Positions 29,452 to 41,300 of a stretch of 64,000 nucleotides of DNA are shown piece by piece (positions within the stretch are counted from its first letter, which is position 1; each line of letters starts with the position of its first letter). The notes beneath the pieces were generated by a model. The model ran no database searches and had not been told where the DNA came from. It saw only the letters and a program-made list of their open reading frames with translations. Origin of the DNA: Gordonia jacobaea (GTDB lineage Bacteria; Actinomycetota; Actinomycetes; Mycobacteriales; Mycobacteriaceae). Location: contig NZ_LDTZ01000013.1 of assembly GCF_001186365.1 (NCBI RefSeq), positions 434,001 to 498,000 on the forward strand, read 5' to 3'. Made by a program: the position numbers and the translations under genes.

Positions 29452-31029
29452 ATGCTCGTGTCTCCATGGCCCCCGGAACTGGAAGCGAAATATCGAGCCG
29501 ACGGACTGTGGGTGGGGGAGACGTTCGACGACGTCCTGCGCTCTCGGGCCGACGACCCGGCGTCCGCCGACCATACCGCTGTCGTCGACATCCACCGCAG
29601 GCTCACCTACGTGGAGTTGAACGATCGCGTCAGCCGGATCGCGGCGGGCTTCGTCGAACTCGGGATTGCGCCAGATGACCGTGTGCTGGTGCAGATCCCG
29701 AACCGGGTCTGCTACGTCGAAGCCGTCTTCGCGCTGTTCCGACTCCGCGCGATCCCGGTGTTCACGCTTCCCGCTCATCGTGCAGGCGAACTCGTCGGTA
29801 TCGCGCGCGCTGCCGGTGCCACCGCGATCATCTCGCCACGCGAGGACGCGGGATTCGACTATCGCGGACTCGCCGACACGATTGCGGCGCAAGTTGATTC
29901 GGTGACCCGGTGGATCGACGCCGACGACCTCGACGCGTTGTTGGCGCAACCGCTCGAGCACGACCGCGCGAACCCCGCCGAGCTCGCCTTCCTGCAGTTG
30001 TCGGGTGGAAGTACGGGCATCCCCAAGCTCATTCCGCGCACACACGACGACTATCTGTACAGCGTGCGTCGCAGTAATGAACTCTGCGGCGTCACCGCCG
30101 ACACGGTCTATCTCGCGACGCTGCCCGTCGCACACAACTTCCCGATGAGTTCGCCAGGCATTCTCGGCGCGATGTGTGCCGGCGGGACGATCGCCCTCAC
30201 CGCGTCGCCCGCGCCGTCCGTCGCATGGGAGATGGTGGCGCGCGAGGGCGTGACGATGACCGGCCTCGTGCCGCCCCTTGCGCGGCTGTGGACCGAAACC
30301 GCCGAGGCCGGAACATCTTTCGACCTCTCGTCTCTCGACGTCATCCAGGTCGGAGGTGCGCGCTGCCCGGACGAACTCGCACGCCGCATCGGCCCGGCAC
30401 TCGGGGTGCGCTTGCAGCAGGTTTTCGGTATGGCCGAGGGCCTGGTCTGTTACACGCGGCTCGACGACCCGATCGACGTGATCACGACGACGCAGGGCCG
30501 TCCGATGTCGGCAGACGACCAGGTCAGGCTCGTCGACGAGGACGGCGTCGACGTCGGCGCCGGACCTGGCTTCCTGGAGACGCAGGGGCCGTACACGATT
30601 CGTTCGTATTGGCTGGACGCGAGCCCGTCGTCGTTCGCGACCGACGGGTGGTATCGCACAGGGGATGTCGTCGAGCTGACCGCAGAGGGCAACATCGTGG
30701 TGCGCGGTCGTGGCGGCGATCGTGTCAATCGCGGCGGCGAGAAGGTGTCCGCCGAGCAACTCGAAGAACAGTTGCTGACACACCCTGCGGTGCGCGACGC
30801 CATCGTGGTGGCGGTAGCCGACCCCTATCTCGGTGAGCGCACCTGCGCCTACCTGATCGCCGACGACGCCGACAATCCGCCTAACCTCGCGGGTATCCGA
30901 CGCTTCGTCCGCGAGAACGGCCTTGCGGAGTGGAAGCTCCCCGACATCGTCAAGATCATCGACGAATTCCCCGAGACCGGCGTCGGCAAGGTGAGCCGCA
31001 AGAAGCTTCGCGAGATCCTCGCGGGCTGA
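29452..31029 (+). CDS. dhbE: 2,3-dihydroxybenzoate-AMP ligase
   Basis: A 525-residue stand-alone aryl-acid adenylating enzyme (DhbE/EntE). It activates 2,3-DHB with ATP and loads it on an aryl carrier protein. Strong family runs are SPWPPELEAKYRADGLW, LQLSGGSTGIPKLIPRTHDDY, LPVAHNFPMSSPG (the aryl-acid pocket Asn), QQVFGMAEGLVCYTRL and GVGKVSRKKL. A salicylate-specific MbtA homologue is the alternative, but the accompanying dhbA and dhbB point to DHB. The partner carrier is inferred to be the free ArCP at 56790, as none is fused to dhbB. Confidence 0.94.
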   Translation: MLVSPWPPELEAKYRADGLWVGETFDDVLRSRADDPASADHTAVVDIHRRLTYVELNDRVSRIAAGFVELGIAPDDRVLVQIPNRVCYVEAVFALFRLRAIPVFTLPAHRAGELVGIARAAGATAIISPREDAGFDYRGLADTIAAQVDSVTRWIDADDLDALLAQPLEHDRANPAELAFLQLSGGSTGIPKLIPRTHDDYLYSVRRSNELCGVTADTVYLATLPVAHNFPMSSPGILGAMCAGGTIALTASPAPSVAWEMVAREGVTMTGLVPPLARLWTETAEAGTSFDLSSLDVIQVGGARCPDELARRIGPALGVRLQQVFGMAEGLVCYTRLDDPIDVITTTQGRPMSADDQVRLVDEDGVDVGAGPGFLETQGPYTIRSYWLDASPSSFATDGWYRTGDVVELTAEGNIVVRGRGGDRVNRGGEKVSAEQLEEQLLTHPAVRDAIVVAVADPYLGERTCAYLIADDADNPPNLAGIRRFVRENGLAEWKLPDIVKIIDEFPETGVGKVSRKKLREILAG

Positions 31030-31060
31030 CCCTTCTGACCGATCAGGCCGCTCAGGCCGC

Positions 31061-32374
31061 TCAGGACAGCGTGCTCTCCACCGGGCGGTCGTTAAGTACT
31101 GCGACGACCGCCCGGAGCGCGAAGGCCGCGATGACCGACAGGACGAGCAGCGCGAGTCCGTAGTAGACGATGGCATCCGATGCGGTCCAGATCGTGCCGA
31201 AGACGCCTGCGACGAGCGCACCGATCGTCACGCCGCCGACCTCCTGGGCCATCCAGATGCCGTTCACCCGTCCGAGCAGCGGCCCGGGGGTGTGGTGCTG
31301 GATGAGGGAATACCGGAGCACTTCCTGCGTCGCCTCGAGATATCCGACGATGCACAGCAGGACGATCGCCAGCCACGCGACCGGTGCGAACCCGAAGAGC
31401 ACCTGGACGAGCGCCGCGCCCGCGAGTGCGCCGAGCAACACGACACCCGGACGCCGTACCCCTGCCAACCATCCACTGGTGAGTGCGCCGAGCATCGCGC
31501 CACAGGCGACGGCCGCGTACAGCAGGCCGGTTGCTCTGGCGTCGCCGCCGAACCGCTCCGCCACGAGCGCGGGAAGGAGTGCCACGAGTCCCGCGCCCAG
31601 CATCGCCAGGACACCGACGATCATCACGCCGAGCACGACTCGTTGCGAGGTGAGGAACTCGACGAGTGATTGCGGCGAGTCGCTGTGTGCCGCGTCGGCG
31701 GCGTTGACCTGAGCTCCTCCGGACGACGACTCCGACTCTGCGCCAAGGGTTGCCGCAGTGGGAGGCATCGACGGGAGACCCAGCAGGATCAGCACCGTCA
31801 GGGTCGCCAGGATCGCGGCGATGGTGTAGGCCCACTCGACACCGGCAGCCGCGATGATCAATCCGGCGATGGCAGGCGAGATCGCGGTCCCGACCCGGAC
31901 TGTCAGCGAACTGAGTGCGCCGACTGCAACGAGCTTGTCTCGCGGGATCAGCGTCGGCACCGCCGCCATCAACGCCGACGTCGAGAGCGAGCCGATCAGC
32001 CCGTCGACGCCCGCAAGAACGTACAGAGCCACCACCGACGTCGTGCCGAATACACCGAAAGCGTTCAGCGCGAGGCCTGCGAAGCTCAGTGCCGCGCCCG
32101 TGCGTCCCAGAAGAATCAGCTTCTTGCGATCGAACCGGTCGGCTAGAACACCACCGACCAGCATGCCAACGAACGTCGTGACGCCCGTGACGGCAGTCGC
32201 CGCGCCGACCTGCGCCGACGATCCGGTGAGGTCGTACATCTGGATCGGCACCGACACCATGAGGAGCCCGATGCCGATGATCGAGATGAGTCGGGCGCAG
32301 AAGATGCGGCGGAAGGCCGCGCTCTCGCGCAGGGGACTGATATCGATCAGGACCCCACGTACCTTGCCGCTCAT
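31061..32374 (-). CDS. entS: MFS siderophore exporter (EntS-like)
   Basis: A 437-residue major facilitator protein with about 12 hydrophobic segments and the inter-helix motif [12 protein letters not shown]. It opens [24 protein letters not shown], as in EntS, which exports enterobactin. A Ser/Ala-rich hydrophilic loop (about 205-235) separates the halves. The ATG overlaps the NRPS stop by four bases, so it is the last gene of the NRPS operon. It should move the finished siderophore out of the cell. It converges on dhbE with 31 bases between the stops. Confidence 0.9.
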   Translation of the reverse strand: MSGKVRGVLIDISPLRESAAFRRIFCARLISIIGIGLLMVSVPIQMYDLTGSSAQVGAATAVTGVTTFVGMLVGGVLADRFDRKKLILLGRTGAALSFAGLALNAFGVFGTTSVVALYVLAGVDGLIGSLSTSALMAAVPTLIPRDKLVAVGALSSLTVRVGTAISPAIAGLIIAAAGVEWAYTIAAILATLTVLILLGLPSMPPTAATLGAESESSSGGAQVNAADAAHSDSPQSLVEFLTSQRVVLGVMIVGVLAMLGAGLVALLPALVAERFGGDARATGLLYAAVACGAMLGALTSGWLAGVRRPGVVLLGALAGAALVQVLFGFAPVAWLAIVLLCIVGYLEATQEVLRYSLIQHHTPGPLLGRVNGIWMAQEVGGVTIGALVAGVFGTIWTASDAIVYYGLALLVLSVIAAFALRAVVAVLNDRPVESTLS

Positions 32375-35300
32375 CGACCACCTTCCGTCTCGCCGCAGTT
32401 CACGCTCGCCAATTCGGCGAGGGCGGCCAGCCATCGTTCTGCCAGACGCGCAATGGCATGTGCGTCGATCATTCCGGGCTGGTAGTTCCACGTTGCCGAC
32501 AGTCGCGGCCCGTCAGGACCGTCGACCGTCGCGACGTCGACGATGAGTCCGTAACCGGCGGGCATCTCGTCGTCGGGTCCGATGTCGACCGACTCGGGCG
32601 CCATCGACCACCCATCGAACGCGAAATCACGGTATCGACCAACGTAATTGAACTCGATGGCCGCGCTGGGCAGGTCGATGATCTCCCGGCCGCTGCTTTC
32701 GTCGCCGCTCGCGGAACCGTACCGCAGCAGACCGTACCCGACGCCACCGTCCGGGATCGTCGCCCGTTGCGCCGCGAGATCTCTCGCCTGTGTCGCGGCG
32801 TCGTCGGTACCGCCGACCCGGATCGGGTGGACGGCCGTGAACCACCCGACGGTGCCGGTGAGATCGGCGCCCGGAACGAGATGTTCGACGCGGCCGTGCC
32901 CCTCGGAGTCGACGAGCGTCGGAGTGCTGATCGCCGCACCGAACGCGCCCAACAGCACCTCGTCGACGCCGACACCCAGCCGTGCGCCGACCGGACCCAG
33001 GATTTCCCGCGCGACATCGGTATCGACATCGACGCGATGTCGGAGCACGGTGCCCTGGCGATCACGAGTGGGATCGAGGGCACGCGAGAAGACGGCCAGC
33101 GGATCGACATCGGCGGCGATCTGACGCCAGAGGTCCGTCTCACCACTGCGGTCCAACTCCGCCAACTCGCGCGCCCACGCACCGAAGTCGGTCGATACCT
33201 GCGCGAGCGAGATGTCTTCCGGTGCAACACCTGCGGTCAGCTGCGTGTACGCGGCAATCAGTTCCGGGACGAGCACGCGCCACGACACGCCGTCGACGAC
33301 GAGGTGATGGATGGCCACCAGCAGGCGGCCCGGTTCATCGCCCCGATCGCTCCACGCGGCCGCGACCATGCGTCCTGCCACGGGATCCAGGCGAGCGCGC
33401 ACAGTGCGTGCGAGCTCGATCAGATCTCCCTCACTGCCGTCGACGACGAGCACCTCGGGCACGACGCCGGATTCGGTTGTGTCCTCGCGGATCTCGGGGA
33501 TCTCGAAGTGCCACGGCGACGTGGTGGCGACGAGTCGTGCACGCAGCATGTGGTGGCGCGACACGAGAATGCTGAGCGCCTGTGTGAGCGCGTCGACGTC
33601 GAGACCCGCGGGAACCGTGAGCAGCGCTGATTGGTGGAAGCCACCGATGTGCTCGGGGTTGCCGCTCGTGAGTTCGTCGAGCCAGCCGACGATCGGTGTG
33701 GCAGGCACGACGCCCGCGGTCACCCGGGCGAGTTCCGGTGTGGCCCCGGCACGTTCGACCGTGTCTGCGAGTCCGACGATGGTGCGGTTGACCATCACGT
33801 CACGCGGACTGAGTGTGAAGCCCTCGGCGCGCAACCGGGCGACGAGCTGCATCGCCACGATGCTGTCGCCACCGAGCTCTGCGAAGTCGTCGTCGAGTCC
33901 CACCTGGTCGGCCGGCAATTCCAGCACGTCGGCCACGGCGTGACACACTCGCCGCTGCACGTCCGTTTCCGGCGGACGCACAGTGTGGTCGAAGGTCGGT
34001 TCCGGTAGCGCGCGGCGATCGATCTTGCCGTTCGGCAGGGTGGGCAGCGCGTCGAGCACGACGACGGTCGCGGGCACCATGTAGTCGGGCAGCATCGCGC
34101 GCACGGCAGCACGCAGGGTGGCGGGCTCCACCGGAGCCTGCTTCTCACCTGTCCAGTTCTGTTCTGGATAACGATCGGCTACGACATAGCCGACGAGCCT
34201 GCCGGCACGCGCGACGACGAGCGCCGTCGTCACACCCGGTACCGACGTCAGCGCCGACTCGACGTCACCGAGCTCGACACGGAAGCCGCGGATCTTCACC
34301 TGGTCGTCGGCACGGCCGCGGAAGTCGAGCTGGCCGTCTCGCGTCCAACGAACCGTGTCGCCCGTGCGATACATCCGCGACCCGTCTGCCGCGAACGGGT
34401 CGGCGACAAATCGTTCGGCGGTGAGGTCGCCGCGACCGAGGTAGCCGCGCGCCAATCCCGCTCCGGCGAGGTACAACTCACCGTCGACGCCGTCGGGAAC
34501 CGGCATGAGTGCCGGGTCGAGGACGTACGCGCGCGCTCCGTCGACGGGTCGGCCGACCACCGGATGCTCGGCGTCGGCCGCGCGTGCGACGAGAGCGTCG
34601 ACCGTCGCCTCGGTGGGTCCGTACAGGTTGTAGGCGTCGGTGCCGGTGAGTTCGCGATAGCGCTGCCACTGGGCGTCGGGAACCGCTTCGCCACCGAAAC
34701 CGATGGCGCACAGGGATTCTTCGGCACCGTCGAGTTGACGCAGGTGTGACGGCGTCAGCTCGAGGAAATCCCAGCTTTCGGCACGCAACTGCGCGGCGAG
34801 CGCCTGCGCGTCGTGCTGGGTATCGGCGTCGACGATGCTCACCTCGTGGCCGTCGAGGAGCCACAGCTGTGGCTGCCACGAGGCGTCGAACGCCAGCGAC
34901 CATGCGTGGCCGACGCGCAGGCGATCACGCCCGGCGCGGCGACGTGCGGGCTCGTGGAGCATGCGACGGTGACTTGCGAAGAGGTTCGCAAGACCGCGAT
35001 GGGGCACCACGACCCCCTTCGGTGTGCCCGTCGACCCGGAGGTGAAGATGACGTAGGCGGGGTGATCGGGCAGCACGGTCGCTGTCCGCCTCAGCGCAGG
35101 CGCCGAATCGGCCTGTGTTGGAGCGAGAATCGGGTCGTCGAGGGTGTCGATCACGCGTCGCGGCGCCGCGACGCCGGTCATCGCGGCAACTCGCTCGCGC
35201 GGTGTACCCGGCTCGATCGGTAGGTATGCGGCACCCGCGACGAGTACGCCGAAGATCGCTTCGAGCGCGACCACACCACGAGGCAGCGACACGACCACGA

Positions 35301-38300
35301 CGTCCTCGGGACCGATGCCCTCGGCCACGAGCCTGGCCGCGATTGTCTTCACGCGCAGGTCGAGCTCGCCGAACGTGCGAGTACCGTCGTGGCCCCGGAG
35401 CGCAGGTGCAGATCGATCGCGGGCCACCGCGGCGTCGAACAACTCGGGGAAGGTCGTCGCAGGAGCGGGCGGACGATGCAGGTCGCGCAGTTCCGTCGCG
35501 ATACGGATGTCGAGCTCGCGTAGCGGCCGATCCCGTTGTGCCGCCATGAAGTCCAGGATCATGACGAGCCGTTGGGCCATCGATTCGACCGTCGCCCGAT
35601 CGAACAGATCGGTGCTGTACTCGATCACTCCGCCCACCCGCGGCGTCACGCCGGTGGCGTCCTCGGTGAAGTCGAACGACAGATCGAACTTCGCCGTCGT
35701 CGGCAGTGGCGGCGCGATGCCTTCACCCTCGTGTGTTCCCGTGTTTCCGTCGGTTGGTGACTCGGGGAGTCGCCCGTCGACGTAGACCACCATCGTCTGG
35801 AACAGCGGGTTGAGCGCCGACGAGCGTGACTGCGCCACCGCTTCGACGACCTGCTCGAACGGGACGTCCTTGTTCTCGAACGCCGACAGGTCGGCCGCGC
35901 GGACCCTGGCGAGTAGCTCGGCCACCGTCGGGTCACCCGACACATCGGTGCGCAGCACGAGGGTGTTCAGGAAGAAGCCGACGAGTTGGTCGAGCCGTGC
36001 GTCGTCGCGCACGGTGACCGGCGATCCGAGCGGGATGTCGGTGCCTGCACCCAGTCGTGACAGCAGAACCGCCACGGACGCCTGGAACACCATGAACATC
36101 GACGTTCCCGTCGATGCGGCAAGCTCCTTGAGTGCCACGACCGTCTCGGGGCGAACGCCGACGAGGACTCCGTCGCCACGACCTGACGGTCGCGGAGGTC
36201 GGGCCCGGTCGTAGGGAAGGGACAGCTCCTCCGGCGAACCGTCGAGAGCGCGGCGCCAGAAGTCCAGCTCGCGTCGACCGCGGTCGTCGGCAAGCAGATC
36301 CCGCTGCCATGCGGCGAAGTCGGAGTACTGCAGTGCGAGATCGTCCCACTCGGGTGCAATCTGTTGTCCGCGTGCACGATACGCCGTATCGAGGTCGGCA
36401 CGCAGCGGCGCTGCCGACCACTCGTCGGTGGCGATGTGATGGATCGTGACCACCGCGAACTCGGACGTTGTCGCCACCCGAATCGGTATCTCGGCGGCAA
36501 GGTCGAAGGCATGTGCCGCGTCCGCGTGCAACTCAGTGACGTCGGAGACCACGCGGACCGGAATCTGTGGTGCGACGACGACGTCGGGGCGGTCGTCCGG
36601 GTACCGCGTTCGGAGTATCTCGTGGCGGTCGACGACGTCGCGGACTGCTGCGCGCAACACTTCCGCGTCGATGGGTGTCGTCCCCTGGGGGCCGTCCGGA
36701 CGCCAGAGCAGCGGCACGTTGTAGGTGCTGGTGGGTCCCGACACTCCCGCGAGCGTCAGCATCTGGGCCTGACCGAAGGAGAGCACCGGTTCGGCGTCGG
36801 CGCGACGACGCAAACTCGTTGTGTCCGAATGTGATTCCGGCGGCGTGGCTTCCCCGTTGGCGACGAGCCACTCGGCTAGTCGAGCGATGCTCGGCTCGTC
36901 GAAAACGGTCCGGACCCCGACGTCGTACCCGAGTGAACCGCGAATCAGGTTGACCAACTTGATGGCGGCGAGCGAGTGGCCGCCGAGGGTGAAGAAGCTC
37001 GCGTGGATATCGGTGACGTCGGTCCCGAGCACCGCCGAGAAGATCTCGGCGAGGTCGGATTCCAGCGACGTCCGCGGGCTGGTGCCCTGCGAACCGTCGA
37101 CGGTCGGCGTCGGCAACGCACGGCGGTCGAGCTTGCCGGTCTGATTCAGCGGAAACGCATCGAGCACGACCAGCGGTGACGGAATCATGTAGTCCGGCAG
37201 CAACGTCGAGAGTTGACGTGTCACGGACTCGACGACGGACGACTCGTCCTGCGAGCCGGCGTCTTCCGAATCGCTTGCTGCGACGATCCAGCCGACGACC
37301 CGATCGGAGTCGACGGCGACCGCGGCGTCGGCGACCTGGGGCAGCGAACGCAGTGCCGCGTCGATCTCGCCGAGCTCGACGCGGTTTCCGCGCACCTTCA
37401 CCTGGCTGTCGATACGGCCGAGGTATTCGAGGACGCCTGCTCGACGTCGGACCAGATCGCCTGTCCGGTAGACCCGCGCGCCCGGCTGGTCACCGGTTGG
37501 ATCGGCGACGAAGGAGCCCGCGGTGCGAGCTGGGCGCCCGAGATATCCACGGGCGAGCGGTGTTCCGCGCACGTACAGTTCGCCTACCGCGCCGTCGGGT
37601 ACACGCCGCAACGACGTGTCGAGGACGAGGAGGTCGGTACCGGCGATCGGACGTCCGATGGGTGCCGTGCGGGTGGACGCGTGTGGAACCGCGGTGTGAT
37701 CGGTGACGACGACCGTGGTCTCGGTGGGACCGTAGGCATTGATCACTGCCAGCGACGGTGCCGCGGCGAGTACGTCGTCGACGAGCTCGGTGCGTAACGC
37801 CTCGCCGCCGACGATCATGTGACGCAGTGAGTCGAGGCCAGGAAGGTGGGGGACGAACAGCTCGAGCAGCGACGGCACGAAGACCGTCGTCGTCACGCCG
37901 TGGGCGCCGATGAGGTCGGCGAGTCGGCGGGGGTCGCGCTGTGCGCCCGGTTCTGCGACGAGAACGCGCGCGCCGACAGTGAACGGCAGCAACAACTCCC
38001 ACACGGCACCGTCGAAACCGACCGGCGTCTTGGCGAGAACGGTGTCGGCTGGTCCGATACCGCCGCCCGGCATGGTCTGCGCGCGCCAGCGCAGCACGTT
38101 CACCACGCTGCGATGGGTGACCACCACGCCCTTCGGCCTGCCCGTCGAACCCGACGTGTAGATCACATATGCGGCGTCGTCGGCACGCACGTGAGGCAAC
38201 GCAGCGTTCGTGGGTGACGTCACCGAGTCCGCAGAGGCCTCATCGAAGAGACCGTCGTCGACGCTGACGGTGGGGACGCTGACCGTGGGGACACTGACGG

Positions 38301-41300
38301 CGGTCGGTGCCGAGTTGCCGCTTCCGACGATGACGGCAGCGGGGCGCGCGTCGTCGAGGATCGTTGCGACTCGGTCGGCCGGTGTGTCGGTGTCGATCGG
38401 CAAATAGGCCGCACCGGCCCGCAGCACACCCTGCAGGGCCGTCAGTTGCGCCATGCTTCGTGGCACGAGAACGGCAACCACGTCGCCGGGGCGTACGCCG
38501 AGGTCGATGAGACGGCCAGCCAGGCGTTCGGTCGCCGCTGCGAGCTGGGCGTAGTCGACCGATCCACCATTGGTGTCGGACAACGCTATTCGCGACGAAT
38601 GCCTGCGGGTGGCGTCGTCGATGAGATCTGCCACCGTATCGGCGTGATCGGCGAGCGCCTGCGCGCCGCGTTCGGCGTCGCGGATGGATGCCTCGTCATC
38701 GGGACCGAGAAGCTCGATCTGATCGACGACGACCTCGGGCGTCGCACTGACGACGCGCAGGATGCGGGCAAGGCGTGCGAGCAGGTCTTGAGCGGTTGCG
38801 GCGTCGAACATCGTCGTCGCGTACTCGAGGGCGAGCGTCAGTTCACCCGTCTCGGTGTTGTCGACGACGGTGAAGGCGAGATCGAACTTGGCCGATACGG
38901 ACGTCAGGTGCTCGAACGTCGCCGGGACACCGAGGAAGCGATCGGGCATCGCGCCGAACGGCAGGTATCCGACGCTAACGCAGAACAATGGATTGCGTCC
39001 GGGAACGCGCTGCGGTGCAAGGTGTTCGACGATCTGCTGGAAGGGGATGTCCTGGTTGTCGAATGCAGCGAGATCAACTGCGCGGACACGGTCGATGAGT
39101 TCGTCGAAACGCGGGTGGCCGCCGACGTCGGTGCGCAACACCTGGGTGTCGACGAAGAAGCCGACGAGGTCGTCGAGCGCGGGATCGTTGCGGCCGGACA
39201 CCGGCGAACCGAGCGGGATGTCGGTTCCGGCGCCCACCCGGTACAGCAGTGTGGCTACCGCCGCCTGGGCGACCATGAACATGCTGGCTCCACGATCGGC
39301 GGCGATACGCGCGAGAGTCGCACGGGTGTCGGCGTCGACGACGGTCGACTCCGTTGCCGCGGGCCCCGGCGCACCGGGACGCCGTGGACGGTCGCGGGGA
39401 AGTGCGAGCTCCTCGGGGAGGTCGGCGAGTGTGTCGGTCCAGAAGTCGAGCTGCTTCTGGCCGCGCTCGCTGATCCGATCACGTTGCCACAGTGCGTAAT
39501 CGGCGTACTGGACGGGCAGCGCCGAGAACTCCGGTACTGCACCTGCGGCCCGCGCGGCGTAGGCAGCAGTGAGATCGGTGAGCAGCGGTCGGTCCGACCA
39601 TTCGTCGGTGGCGATGTGGTGCATCGCGATGGTCAGGACGGCAACGGTCGACTCGTCGGGTGCAGCGACATGCGCCACCTGCACCCTGATCGGTGGCGCC
39701 GAACGCAGATCGAAAGCGCGCGTGAGGAACTCGCGTGTCACCTCTGTGACCTCGGCACCGGCGGTGCGCACCTCGACCACATCGGGGATCTCAGCGGAGT
39801 CGAGAACACGTTGGTACACCTCGCCGTCCGCCGTGGTCTCGAAGACGGTGCGCAAACTCTCGTGGCGTGCCAGTACATCTCTCATGGCGGCCGACAGCGC
39901 GTCGGTGTCGATGGATTCGTGCACGCGCACGACGTGGCCGTAGTGATACGAGATGTCGTCGGGATCCATCTCGTAGAGCACCCAGAGTCGTTCCTGTGCG
40001 GGCGAGAGCGGGATACGGTCCGGCCGAACACCGGTCGTGATGTCGGTGGTCGATCCGGTCAGTTCGGTGCGCAGCGCGATGTCGGCGGGAGTCCTGGCCT
40101 CGAAGAGGTCGCGGATCGCCAGTTCGGCGCCGAGTTCGGCGCGCAGGGTGGAGACGAGTCGCATCGCGGCCATGGAGTGACCGCCCAGTGCGAAGAAGTC
40201 GTCGTCGATTCCGACGGCACATCCCTCATCGGTGTCCGGGAGTCCGAGGACCTCGGCGAAGACCTCGCACAGCCGCCGTTCGAGCTCGGTGCGGGGTGCG
40301 CGTCGTGTTCCACCGACCTCGGGGGCGGGCAGCGCCTTCACGTCGAGCTTGCCGTTGACGGTCATCGGGAACTCGGTGACCGTGGCGAACAGGGTCGGGA
40401 CCATGTAGTCGGGGAGCTTCGCGCTCAACTCGCGTCGCAAGTGCGCATAGTCGAGTTCCGCGTCTGCGTCGGCGGGAATCACGTATGCCACAAGACGTTT
40501 GACGTCGGGTGTCGCCGGATCGGCGGTCGCCACGACTGCCGACGACGCGATCTGCGGCAGCGCGGTCACCGCGGCGTCGATCTCGGCGAGTTCGACCCGA
40601 TAGCCGCGGACCTTGACCTGATCGTCTGTGCGTCCGAGGAAGTCGAGATTGCCGTCGGGACGGATCTTCATCGCGTCGCCGGTGCGGTACAGGCGGCCTC
40701 CGTCGGAGAACGGGTCCGCGACGAACCGCTCTGCGGTCAGATCGGGCCGTCCGAGATATCCGCGCGCAAGGCCCGCGCCGCTGATGTACAACTCGCCCGG
40801 CACCCCCGCGGGCACCGGTCGCAGCCACGGGTCGAGCAGGTGTGCGGTGGTGTTCCAGATCGGGGTACCGACCGACGATGTCGGTGTCTCGTCGGTGCCG
40901 ACCCCGAGGGTGTTGATCGTGTACTCGGTGGGGCCGTAGAGGTTGTAGCCGAGGGTGTGCGGGTGTTGACGAAGCGCGGTCCACACCGGTTCGGAGACTG
41001 CCTCACCACCGAGCAGGACAAGCGCGGGCACGTGGTCGCCTGCGAGGAGGCCGTCGGCGAACAACTGCGCGGCGTACGTGGGCGTCACGTTGATGACGTC
41101 GATGCGGTGGGTCGCGCAGTAGGCGACGAGCGCTGTCGAATCGGCACGGAGTTGCTCGTCGGCGACGTGGACCTCGTGGCCCTCGACGAGCCACAGCAGC
41201 TCTTCCCAGGACATGTCGAACGCGAAAGAGACCGTATGCGCGATGCGGAGTCGCCCGCTGACACCGGCCTCACGGGCGAGCGCGATCGCGGGTTCGAAGA

